From contig NC_090947.1 of NCBI RefSeq assembly GCF_040807025.1, positions 1,116,001 through 1,180,000 of the forward strand: 64,000 bases of DNA, given 5' to 3'. This DNA is from Struthio camelus. Lineage: Eukaryota > Chordata > Aves > Struthioniformes > Struthionidae. Below the pieces are notes generated by a model, which saw nothing but the letters and a program-made list of their open reading frames with translations, did not search any database and was not told the origin of the DNA. The stretch's first letter is position 1, and every line of letters begins with the position of its first letter. The translations under genes and the position numbers were made by a program. Positions 32,285-43,601 of the stretch are shown in pieces.

Positions 32285-32660
32285 TTCTTTTGGGCACCAA
32301 TGGGCCTGCGTTTGTCAGGCCGGTTTGTGGAACCCCGTCACAGCCCGTCCACGGGAGCCAGGTCAATGGCGCCCAACGCAATGGTGCCCAACGCAAGGAG
32401 GAGAGGCAGCTTATCGGACTATTCTGCTGGCAGGTGTGATCTCAGTGAGGGTGATGTACTGCCCCGTGCTGCGCAGAGACAACTCACGGCCCATGTACGC
32501 CACTACCTGCAGCTCCTGTGGGGAGGGAAGAGGAAACAGTTGTAGGGTGGAAGCGCCTGGGAAGAAAGATAAGCCCAGCCAGTACACAAGAGTCCCAATA
32601 GGGGACCTAAGTGAGGACTCTCTATCCCAGCCATTGCCAAGAGAATGTCTTTCAGGAGGA

Positions 32661-33325
32661 AAAGGCACCTGGAGATGCTGGGGCTTGAACCCAGGGCCTC
32701 TTACATGCAAAGCAAGCGCTCTCCCACTGAGCTACATCCCCGTGCCGGGGGGCTGCCTGTGCTCCCTGGGCACCGCCGCCCACCCACACAGCCCAGCTGC
32801 TGCCATGCCCCCCAGGGCTGGGGGACCATAGGGCCTGCAGCTGTGGCCCGGTCCAGCCCCGGCACCGCAGCCCAGACGCAGGCAGAGGGCCCTCCCTGCT
32901 CCGGCCGCGTCGCTGACAAACTCTGGGCAGCACGCAGCAGCGTTGGCCCCGCGCTGGACACCTGCTCGAGCAGGTGGCTCTGGCGGCCTGATCTGACCTG
33001 GCCTCTCTCGGAGAGGCTCGAAAACAGGCACGGGGTGAGGGAGAGATGCTATGGCCGTGGCCCTGGCCCTGGTCCTTGCAGGCAACTGGGGGATGCCGGG
33101 GGCCGGAGCTCCTTCCCTGAGCAGGGGGGTGCAAGGAAAAGCCTGGAGGTTGGTGTCAGCTTGTGGATGCCGTCTCCAGCGACGCCCATGCTGGGATTGT
33201 GGCAGCTCTGTGCGCCCAGCACTCACCGCCCCTGTGCCCCATCCTGCTGCCAGCCCGGCACAGGCTGTCACGTGGGGCAGGGGGCATGGGGCATCCAGGT
33301 CCTGGCTGCCCCTCATCTGCCATCC
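32661..33325. repeat. Right arm of inverted repeat A (partner 30127-30791)
   Basis: Mirror copy of 30127-30791, with the same 665-bp length. Confidence 0.93.
32670..32741 (-). tRNA. tRNA-Ala (TGC)
   Basis: Ala cloverleaf, anticodon TGC, convergent with the tRNA-Pro at 32213. Terminator T4 is the complement of 32660-32663, just outside the inverted-repeat arm. Confidence 0.95.
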
Positions 33326-33483
33326 AAGCTCAGGACCTAGCAGAGCTTGGACCCCTAGGCATGCAAAGAAACCCCACTTGTCCTGCAGAGCCCAAGGACC
33401 TGGGACGACTGTGGGGGAGAAAGCCAAAGGCCACACCCAGACAAGTTCAGTGCTGGCTTGGCTAAAGATGCAACCTAAAAGGA

Positions 33484-33555
33484 GGGCTCGTCCGGGAGTT
33501 GAACCCGGGACCTCTCGCACCCTAAGCGAGAATCATACCCCTAGACCAACGAGCC
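33484..33555 (-). tRNA. tRNA-Pro (AGG)
   Basis: Intact Pro cloverleaf, anticodon AGG. Terminator T4 is the complement of 33477-33480. Confidence 0.95.
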
Positions 33556-33851
33556 GGGGTGGCAAAGGTTGATGTACATCCAGTGTATGTCTCCCAGATT
33601 TCTGGGCTGCTGAGGGAGGGTGCTGGTTACGTTGCCTTTGGGTCCCACTGCCCAGGGGGCTGATTTGTGGGCAAAGACCCTGCTGCTGGTCCAGGAGGGC
33701 AGAACGATGCTGAGCTGTTTGTGCGGGTGGAATGACAACAGAGAGCCAGGAGACTTCCTCAATGCCCGGAAAATAGAGCGGCTATGAGGAGCCAGGATAG
33801 GATGCCCTGGGGCCAGACTTGGGGGGGGAGCATCATGGACGATGAAAACCA

Positions 33852-34142
33852 GGGCCGCGTGGGTGCCCCAGGGCCGGCGGGGGCAGGTTCCCGTGCACCC
33901 CCAAGCTGCCTGCGCCTGCGGCTGTGATGGCCGAGGGGTGAAGGCGTTGGACTCGAAATCCAATGGGGGTTTCCCTGCGCAGGTTCGAATCCTGCTCACA
34001 GCGTGAGGTTTTACTCGCAGGGTCCAGGGCTGGTGCGGGGATCCCCAGGTGGGGCCTGGGGCCATGGCATGCAGGGCTGCCCAGGGCCGTCTGGGGAAAG
34101 TCTGGGCTGGAGGAAGGGAGGTGGGGACCAAGGCAGCCCCAG
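33852..34142 (+). repeat. Ser(CGA) module, copy 3 of 3
   Basis: Same 291-bp unit as copies 1 and 2, with one visible private difference (GGAAAGTCTGG for GGAAAGCCTGG). It lies 2.3 kb downstream of copy 2 in the same orientation. Confidence 0.93.
33921..34003 (+). tRNA. tRNA-Ser (CGA)
   Basis: Third identical Ser(CGA) gene. T4 terminator at 34009-34012. Confidence 0.9.
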
Positions 34143-34529
34143 CCTTGTCCTCTGGGCAGCAGCTCCTGCCCAGGGAACAGCTGGATCCTGACTGGGCCCC
34201 CTGGCATTGGAGCGATCTGAAGAGAGGAGGGATGTGCAGACCCTTGAGGTCCTCTAGCTTTACAGCCACAGAGAGCTGAGGAAGCTGGAGCTGAGGTGTG
34301 CAGGGAGGCAAAGCCAGAACCTTTTCCCCAGGATCCTGGGCATATCCTCCACGCTGTGTTATGTTTTCTCTCCAGGGGAACATAGGAGAGCTGCTGGCCC
34401 AAGAATAGAGGGGGAAGGAGAGGGGAACATTTAGGGGGAACCATCCCCCTGCAGCACTGGGCCCCATCCCATGCCCAGTGCTACAGGATGTGGGAGCAGA
34501 GCTTGGTGGGGTCCTACCTGCACTATCCT

Positions 34530-34601
34530 GGCTCGTTGGTCTAGGGGCATGATTCTCGCTTTGGGTGCGAGAGGTCCCGGGTTCAACTCCCGGACGAGCC
34601 C
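34530..34601 (+). tRNA. tRNA-Pro (TGG), D-loop variant
   Basis: Pro cloverleaf with anticodon TGG. The D loop reads CTAGGGGCATG instead of CTAGGGGTATG, within the A box. T5 terminator at 34604-34608. Last tRNA of the second island. Confidence 0.93.
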
Positions 34602-34928
34602 TCTTTTTGGGCCCTGCTGGCCTTGCTTTTGCCTGGCCAGTGCCACATGGCCCCAGGAGTGCAGAGCCTTCAACCACCGGGGTCAGGAGTGAGACTGGAC
34701 CTGAGGAGGATCTTGAGGACCTTCCTTTCATCAGTCTCCCCTTTGCAGCAGCCAGGCCTCCCTGGTGTCCCCCACCCTCTGGAGAGCCCCAGGGACACTG
34801 GAGGTCATCTCATCTCCTTGGCTGATGCAAACCGTCCCCTAAGCAGGAGCAGGCCATCCGAATGCATAGCCACAAAGTGGGTACACAGTACAGGAAGGGG
34901 CAGCTTTCTCTCATGAGGCAGCGCCTTT

Positions 34929-34979
34929 GATTAGTGATTAGTGGACAGTGATTAGTGAAGAGTGATTACTGGTGAGCAC
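34929..34979. repeat. Short tandem repeat, GTGATTAGTG-like units
   Basis: Four or five imperfect copies of an about 10-16-bp unit containing GTGATTA, about 270 bp upstream of the FTCD start codon. It marks the change from the tRNA island to the FTCD promoter region. Confidence 0.6.
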
Positions 34980-35252
34980 TGGGCCCAAGGACACATTACC
35001 CAGAGCTAACAAAGCCCAGAGGGGCTTTTCTGCCCAAAGTCACTGCTGTTTTGTTTAACCAAAACCCTTTCTGTCTCTTGGCTTTGGATCAGCATAGTTA
35101 ATGAGAAATCCTGACTTTGCGAAAAGATAACTGATTGGATGCTAGAAAGGCTTTTGGTTCTCCGTGGCCCTGGAAAGGACAGCTCAGGCAAAACAGCGCG
35201 GTGTAAAGAGCCCAGCACATAGCTGCAGCTGTGCAGGCAGACCCCCAGCACC

Positions 35253-38200
35253 ATGGCCAAGCTGGTGGAGTGTGTCCCCAATTTTTCGGAGGGGAATAAC
35301 AAAGAGGTAAGGGAGCCGCGTGGAGGGGGGGAGATGGGGTAGGAGGCACTGGGGATGCAGGTGGCTAGGTTGCTCCCAGGTCAGGGCTATGCATCAAACA
35401 TCTCTGCACAGTGGAGGTGGGTGGTTAGTCCGGGGTTAACTTCTGGAGCACTTTATTCCCTACAGTTTGTAGCTCAGCTTACACTTTTCTACTACCACTG
35501 CCCTTTGGCGCCTTTCATGCTAGCTAAAATCCCACCAAAGTCAGGTCAGGGAAAGCTCATGTTGTTTCCTAGACACAAAAGCAATCCTGCAAGGGGCAGA
35601 GACCACAGGGGACAGCTTGCAGCATTTCAGAGGAGCTTCACTGGTCCCAAAGGGTGTTTGCTTGGGACTGATGGTGCTCTGTGGCCCTGTTTTGGCTGTG
35701 CCCTGCTGCAGACCCCATGGCAGGTTTGGCTTGGCTTGCCGCCAGGGATGGGCCGCACAGGCAGTGCTCGTTGCCAGGCTCTGCCCTGCCTCCCTTGCCA
35801 GTACTACGCACCTTTCTCTGCATGGCTAATGCCGAAAACGCCTACACGCAGTCCCTATTCCTTTTTGCATCTCTATGAGAAACGGGGGCTTGGAGCCCTG
35901 CTCCTTTCTGCTGCCTGTAGGTTGCCTTAGGGCCAGGGGTCTGGCCTTGAGGAAGGTGACCTGGCATATCCCATTTGGAAATCTCCCTTTCAGTTGTTTT
36001 GTCAAACATTATGCTATCCAGGTTACAATGATTCATGCAGGGTGCCTGCCTCAGGCTGAACTTTGGCCTTTCCAGGGAGACAACACGAAGGGCATGGTAA
36101 AAATCCTGGTTCCCCTAGCGAACAGACTTTGCAGAGCCAAAACAATTTTGAGGCTGCCGGGGGACAGTATCCTCAGGAATAGCAATTTGTGACAGACCTC
36201 TCCAGCATGTAGGTGGCACCGATCAACTCTCCCTCCTCTGCTGCAGGGCTGCAGCTTGCCGGGAGCTGGGGGCTGTCTCCATTTCCCGCCCTGTGCCTCC
36301 CGGTTGGAAGCAGGATGCTCATGCACTCGAGTCCTGCATCCTCAGTGGCACGGGCTTGTACCTGCGGGCGTGTGGCCTCCTTCTTGATCATGGCCCCAGA
36401 CTCAATGCCAGTGGGAAGGGAGGGGGCTGGGGAAAGCTGCAAAAAGGCTCCCTTGTCTTGCACAGCTCCCGGGGCAGAGGTAGGCACCTCGCCAGCCCTG
36501 CTGCCCAGCTGCCTTGTCCGTCTCTGCTCTCTCGCAGGTGATTGAGGCGCTAGGGCAAGCTATCTCTCGGACGCCTGGCTGTGTGTTGCTGGATGTGGAC
36601 GCTGGGCCCTCCACCAACCGCACTGTCTACACTTTTGTGGGGGCCCCAGAAGCTGTCGTCGAAGGGGCGCTGAGCGCAGCGCGAGTGGCTGAGCAGCTCA
36701 TCGACATGAGCCAGCACACGGGTGAGCTCGGGGGAGGCAGGGGAGCCGTCCGCGCATTGGGCGTCCCTTGGCGGCTGGGGCCCGGGGCAAGCCTCCGTGC
36801 TGCCTGTGGTGCGCGGGGATGGCTCCTGGTGTGCGTTGCATGGCTGGAGCTGGGCCCTGGCAGCATGGCCCACCAGCTCAAAACCTCCCTTTTGCTCACA
36901 GCGGCTCAAAACTGATACAAAACCATTGCCAGCAGCCAAGCGTGGCACACTTCTGCGTCTCCAGCAAGCAGTGCTGCCGGGATGGATGCTGGCTGGACCG
37001 CACAAAGCTCTTGCTTGTCTTCCTCTTACAGAGAGCCTGAAACCATCCTTTTGCTGGTCTGGAGTACACATTACTGCCTCAAACACAGCTTTCCTTGCAG
37101 TGGAAATGCTTTGTGGCAGGCAGGCTGTAAGCTGTCTCCAAGAGGGGCTGGCAAAGGGCCTTCATCCCTCCTTGTCCGTCTTGCTCTTACCTGCTCCCTT
37201 CCTTCTAACATCTGGTCCTGTCCCCAGGTGAACACCCTCGTATGGGGGCCCTGGACGTCTGCCCCTTTGTGCCGGTGATGAACGTGAGCATGGAGGAGTG
37301 TATTGCCTGTGCCCACAAATTTGGGCAGCGTTTGTCGACGGAGCTGGGGGTGCCTGGTGAGTGGGAGAAGCGCTGGATGCCCAGGGCCATGCCTACATCC
37401 GTGCTAGTCATCTAAATATAAAATAAGATGCACTTCTTTCATAAAGGCTTAAGTAGGACAAAAGTTTTTTGTCCCAAAATGGGCAAAGAAGGACCCGCAG
37501 TGCCTGGTAGATGACGTGCCACAGCCCCCTCCTCCCGATGGCATTCGGCCCGCCTGCCATTCCCCGCTCTCTCTTGCAGTTTACCTGTATGGAGAGGCAG
37601 CACGGGAGGAGAGCAGGAAAGCCCTGCCAGCCATCCGCGCCGGGGAGTATGAGGCGCTCCCCGAAAAGGTGAGTGTGCCTGGCAGCGTGGGCTGTCCTGC
37701 CTAACGTGTAAAGCTGAGCAGCATCTCCCAGGCCTCAGGGAGCAGTTTTGTTCAGGTGGATGCTGAAGGCTGACTTAGCTGCTACTTACTGCTCTGGACC
37801 CGAACTTTGAGCCACATGAGGAATATCTCCTTTCTGAGGCAATTGCACATGCTGGCTGAGGGGTGTGAAACCAGCTCTTCTGTGGCTTTCTGCTCTTTGC
37901 TCCAAAAATGCATTAAGACACAAATAAGGCTGGGATCTTTCTACACCCATGACCTTACAATTTTCCTTGGGAAGGAGTCTAGAGCACAGCCAGCAGGGTG
38001 AGGACGCTGATTCTTCTTCCCGTTTGGCAGTAGGGAGGCCACATCTGGATACTGGGCTGAATTTCAGCACCCCGGCACAAGAGTGATTTTGATAAACTGG
38101 AGCAAGTTTAGTGGGGGCCACTGAGATGGTCAGGACTGGAGCACAGGCCATACAGGTAGCCAGGCTTGTTCATCCTGAAGGATTCATTTTGTCCTCTATG

Positions 38201-41200
38201 AGATTAAAAAGACCCCAGAGAACTGGAGTGAACTATTTTCTTTGGCATGAAGTAAAACATTTCTACTTTAAGCCTATGGAAGCTTTTACATAGATCTGAA
38301 ATGGGAGTAGGTTTTGAAGCAAAACAATTGGAAAGAGAAAGAAAAAAATGCTGCCTTTTTACCTCCCTTTTTTATTCCCTTTGCACAAATGTCTTGGCCA
38401 GACTGAGAAGAGCCAATGAAATGCTTTGGATGCTGCTGAATGTGGAGAGGGTTGCTGCAGGCATCAGCTGGGGAGGGAGATGCTTTCTCTGGGAGGACAA
38501 CCACCCATCGTGGCACAGCCTCAGCAGTCCGCTCACGCCGTTCAGCAGTGCTAGCCAACACGCTTCCCTCTCTCCCTCTCTGTTTCACTTCCCAGCTTGT
38601 GAAACCAGAGTGGGCTCCTGATTTTGGGCCTCCTACCTTCGTCCCCCGATGGGGGGCCACAGTGACAGGGGCCCGAACCTTCCTCATCGCTTACAACATC
38701 AACCTGCTCTGCACCAAGGAGCTGGCTCACCGCATCGCCCTCAACATCCGGGAGCAGGGCCGTGGCACTGACCAGGTACCCTTGTGCCGGCCCCGTGCTG
38801 GGCACAGTTGTGCTCACTCCCACACATCCTGGGGTTGAGCTGGCCACTGCTGTGCCTTGACCACCATAGGTCTTTGCAGCCCGGGCGCTTGAAGAAGGTC
38901 CAGGGCATTGGCTGGTATTTGGAGGAGAAGAATATAGCCCAGGTTTCGACAAACCTCCTGGACTTTGAAACCACGCCACTCCATGAAGTCTATGAGGAGG
39001 TCTGCCGAGATGCAAAGGTGAGAGGCACAGGATGGCATGCGATGCTCTTCTCAGCTGGGTGCTTTGCGAAGGTTATCTCCCTGCAAGCTTTTGGCCATGT
39101 CTCATGATCTGGCCCTGCTTTTCCTTGCTCTCAGTTCAGCAAAGCCAGGCAGAGACCCAAGCAACAGGAAACACCAAATACTTAGTGACTCGCTGCTAAT
39201 TCCCAGCTCCAGGCTCACCTCTGCAAGGTGGGGGCTGTATCAAAGGCATTTCCATATGCTCCTTGGATCCCAGGAAAGGGACCATCAGTCCAGGATGGAA
39301 GGGTGAAAGCAGAGGCATGGCAAACGGCTCTGGAGGGCAGTCACATTTCCACTTTCCTTTGCAGGCTCTGAAGCTCCCTGTGGTGGGGTCCCAGCTGGTG
39401 GGGCTTATCCCCAAGAAGGCCATGCTGGATGCAGCTGAGTTTTACATCACGAAGGAAAAACTTTTCATCCTGGAAGAGGAACACAAGATAAGGCTGGTAA
39501 CGTGTCTCTCCTGGCACCAAGACTGGGGTGGGATCACAAGCAAGACCCCACCAACCTCCCAAAGTGCCACCTTCCCTGTCACTGCTTGGAGATTTGAGAC
39601 CAGGTCAATCCCTGGGCAGACTGTATGTCCTTTTGGCATTTGACTTGAGGGACGATGCCTGCTACTGGGAATGGCCTGGCAAGCTGTGAGGACAAAGCGA
39701 GTGAGATGAACTGATTTATTGACATGGCCCATAGAAGCTGAGAAGCTCAGGGGAGCAAAAAGCCCATCCTGTGAGGGCAGAGTACAGCCAGCAGCCTCTT
39801 AGACTGATTGTGTGGAAGCAGGGGGGGGAAGGAAAGCTCCACAAAGTTCAGGGACAACATTTGCCATCACAATAAATTGTCTCAAGACCTGCGTACGATG
39901 GGGGAAAAAAAAAAAAAAAGACAGGCACCAGTTTTCAGCTCAAGGAAGGAAGGGCGCAGGGAGGGACTTTTCCACCCTATTGGGAATGTGCTAGATAGGA
40001 GCAAGCTAATTATTTATCTGTGCAGTTTCCATTTGCTCTCAGGTGGCTATGAGCACAGCCCAGCTTTGGGATGGGAATTTCTGTCAGACCTGCTGACACA
40101 GCGTGGGTGGCTGGGGCAGTTTAAGCTTACTAGCCTGGCTCTTCTTTCCTCTCCCCTGGTTTGCAGCCCTTGCAGCTGACTTCCAGGGGCCAAAAAGCTC
40201 ATGATTAATTCAAAGAAGTGAGTGAAAAATATAGTGGGATGCATTTATGCCCTAGCTGGGCACAGGGAGGTTGGTGCCTGGTAGCACTGCGAGACGCAGC
40301 CTCTTGCACGTGGATAAGTTGCGCCCAGCCGTGGACTGATGTGACACATGCTGCTTCTTGCAGGTGGTCAGCCGTCTGGGCCTGGATTCCCTGTCTCCGT
40401 TTAACCCCCAGGAGCGTGTCATTGAGTAGGGACCACCTTCTTGCTTTTCTTTATTGTGTTTGGTGTCTGTCTGGATGGAGGGAATCCCATGGCCTGCCTC
40501 TTTTATTAAGCTTATTTTGGGAGCAGAGCTTGCATTACTGCCACCTCGGGCTCCCCCTGCTCCCCCAAGGGCCCAGGGGACCGCTGTGCTGAATGCTGTA
40601 CAGGCACAGAGATGGGCCCTGCCCCCCAAAATTGATAGTTATGAGTTTGGGGTGAGGGAATCTTGGTCCCTCTGAAAGGCAACGGGAGCAGATTTTATTG
40701 CCAAATTCAAGCAAGTGCTCATTAAGTTCCCGCCCAGCCCTTCCAGCACACAGCAGTGGAAATTTCAGAATCTCTGGCTCGTGTGCTTTCCTCCAAAGAT
40801 AGACACCATCTTTATAGCAGCTGCTACGAAAATTTTATCTGCGGGAGAAGAGGGAAGGGAAATTCAACTATGCTGGGGTGAAATCAGGATATGTACTTTA
40901 AGCTGCAGTCCCCAAAGCCCTGGGACACAGCTGCAGGGACCCAGCCAGTGTCTAGAGGCAGACTTGCTACCCAGGCACATTTCCATGCTGCGAAATATCA
41001 TTTGCAGCCCAGCCAGCCGAGCTCTGCCCAGCCCATAGCAGTCCCTGACATCCCTGAGATGTCCGCTCCCACCAGCAGCACAATCCCAGGTGTCCATCTA
41101 GCCCTACAAAGCTCCCTGGCTCCTTTTTCTCCTCAGCACCATCCTATTGGGTTTTTTGGGCTTCCAGCGTGGTGCTAACCCACTTTTCAACCACTCAGAG

Positions 41201-43601
41201 AGCTGAGGGGTTTGGGACAGATGAAAACCTGTTGGAGAGGGCAGTGTAGGAGCGTAGGGGATTTGTCATTATGGGAAGGAGAAGGGATGGGGCAGTGGTG
41301 GCCGGTGTCCCCACATGAGGGGGGCTGGCAGCTGGCATGGGGGCTCTGACTCGCAGTCCTGCTGTGCCACAGGTACCTGGTGCAGGCGGGAGAAGCAGAC
41401 AGGGGGCTGGTGGCCAAGCCGCTGGGTGCCTTCGTGCGAGCAGTTGGCGGGAGGTCAGCAGCGCCAGGAGGAGGCTCTGTGTCCGCAGCCGTGTCTGCGC
41501 TGGTATGTGCCCCAGGTCTGGGGTGGATGGCGTATCCCTGCCTACCTGGGTGCTCCTCTGGATGGTCCCTTGTGAGGGTGCTTCTTGGCATGCCGAGGCC
41601 TTGGAGGGGACCTGGCATGGTGGCAGAGTTGGGCTTTGAATCCCACTGGAGGATTTACCTCCCCCACCCTTGCAGGGAGCGGCGCTGGGCTGCATGGTGG
41701 GGCTGATGAGCTACGGGAAGCGGCAGTTTGAGGAGCTGGATGCTGTCATGAGGAAGCTGATCCCCCCCTTCCACCAGGCCATGGATGAGCTGGTGGCCAT
41801 GGTGGATGCCGATTCCCGTGCCTTCAGCACCTACATGGTGAGGTTCTGCTGAGATTTTCCAGCTGGGAGCAGAGTGGCAGCATTGCATCCCCCTAGTAAG
41901 GCCCTTAGGAGCAGAGCTGTAAGCTTGACCTCAGGAATTAGCTGTTGGGGCAGGTGCACCCGGTGTTCCCAGCGAGTGGGTAAAACAAGGCTCCCTCGTC
42001 CTGAGAGTGCTCCCCTTCCTCCAGTGAAACAGCCGGGCATGGGTAAATATCTGCTCTAAAAGAGTCTGCCTGCCCGGCAACTTGAAACACAGCCCAAGAC
42101 CTGGGTAAGAGACATCACATGGGGTAAAGGGGCTTTTCCAGAGTATGGGAGCTAGGAGGTCTCCTATGGCACCTGACGTGAGGCACATGGGGTCTCAGAG
42201 CAAGCTGCAGTCCTGGCTGACCAAACCTGCTTTTCTTTACTTGCAGGAAGCTATGAAGCTGCCAAAAAGCACCGCTGAAGAGAGGGAGAGGTGAGCTGGG
42301 CTGGCTTTGTGAAGGAGTTGGCCCATATCACAATCCCATTGCTGGCCCGAGGGCTTGCCTTGGTGGTGGGGGACGGCATGTGGCAGGAGAAGAGCTACCT
42401 GGGGCAGCATGCCCTCGTCCAGGCACTCACCTGGTCTTCTCTCACCAGGCGTTTGGCCGCCATGCAGCAGGGGCTGAAGGCAGCAGTGGAAGTGCCTTGT
42501 GCCCTGGCAGAGAAGGTGAACAGGCTCTGGCCTGCGTTGAAGGAGATGGCATGCCACTGCAACCTGGCCTGTAAATCTGACATCCAGGTACTGCCCCATG
42601 CTTAGGACCTGCTTTGGCCATAGGACTCTCCACACTCTCCTGGTTGGGATTTTGGGGGCTGTCCAGCTTGTTACCTCTTCCTGCAAGGTTTCCCATTGTT
42701 ACCTGATCTATGTGGCTGTGGAGGCCTCTGACATGTGTCTCTTAAGCCCTTCTTCTCAAACTGGCCAGTACTTCTAGCCCACCAACTTTTTGGCAGCTTG
42801 CAGCCCTTTTAGCTTTTAGGACCTCTTAACTCAGTTTTTCCAACCCTGTGGCAAAGTCACAAAAAGTTTCCACCTTCAGAGCTGCAGGCTGAAAATAGTG
42901 GGTTGGAAAGCAGTGCTTCACATAATAGGCCAGGCCTGTGTGCAGCAGTGAGCATCAAGTCACTGAGATTAGAAAAACTTTTTTTCATAGGTGGGAGCCA
43001 AGATGCTGGAAGCTGGTGTGTTTGGGGCCTATTTCAATGTCATGATCAATCTCAAAGACATAACGGATGAGAAGTTCAAGCAAGTGGTAAGCGAGAGCTG
43101 TGCTGTGCGCTGGCACTGCATGGGGGGGGGGCTGTATGGCTGGGACAAGTGGGACAGAAATGCAGATGAGGTCTCCTGAGTACACCCTGTGGCAGAGCTG
43201 CGTGGGATGTAGACCCAAGGGTACCACATGTGCCAGGCTAGGGCCAGAGATGTTGCAAAAGCCTGGAGGAGATGTCCCACCAGGGAGGCTGGTGGGCTGG
43301 GACACGCTACCACTCTCCTGCAGCTGACAGTAGCTGTGCAGCTCCCTGGGCTATCAGAGCAGGCCCAGGCATCCAACGTACCCAGCACCCTTGGCCCTTC
43401 ACCATGAGCAAGCTTTGTGCTGCGTTGTGCATGGCAGGGCCAGGCAGCGAAGCCAGGGAGTGACTTTTGTGTCCTTTCAAGTGGTAAATGATTAACTTCT
43501 CCTTCCTCGTGCAGACGTCCCAGAAGATTTCTGGGCTCCTGGAGGAGGCGAAACAGAGCTTGACACTTGTGCTGGCAGCGCTGGAGAAGCGGGCAGCGTG
43601 A
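35253..43601 (+). CDS. FTCD: Formimidoyltransferase-cyclodeaminase, 14 coding exons, 541 aa
   Basis: Bifunctional liver-type enzyme of histidine breakdown. It moves the formimino group of formiminoglutamate to tetrahydrofolate, then deaminates it to 5,10-methenyl-THF. Coding exons: 35253-35306, 36538-36721, 37228-37356, 37580-37668, 38596-38775, 38880-39017, 39365-39496, 40364-40425, 41373-41502, 41676-41837, 42247-42290, 42449-42587, 42991-43086, 43515-43601. All introns are GT-AG, phases join, and the sum is 1626 nt, or 541 aa, equal to human FTCD. The formiminotransferase domain spans about residues 1-326 (start [31 protein letters not shown]; the catalytic His is His82 in [14 protein letters not shown]). 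The cyclodeaminase domain covers about 334-541 ([32 protein letters not shown]). No disabling change is seen. It is convergent with COL6A2, as in mammals. Confidence 0.97.
38005..38190 (+). mobile_element. CR1 LINE fragment in FTCD intron 4
   Basis: The stretch resembles the 3' part of CR1 non-LTR retrotransposons. It has the GGAGGCCACATCTGGATACTGG run (cf. GAGGCCTCACCTGGAGTACTG), then CAAGAGTG and TTGATAAACTGGAGCAAG. GGGCCACTGAGATGGTCAG and GACTGGAGCA follow in the family's order. It is diverged and truncated at both ends. CR1 is the dominant LINE of birds and reptiles. Confidence 0.7.

Noticed and set aside
31017-34731. Two further minus-strand open frames of 380-400 codons
   Set aside because: Same cause: they recur wherever the Ser-Pro module is repeated, and their similarity reflects module duplication rather than a protein family.
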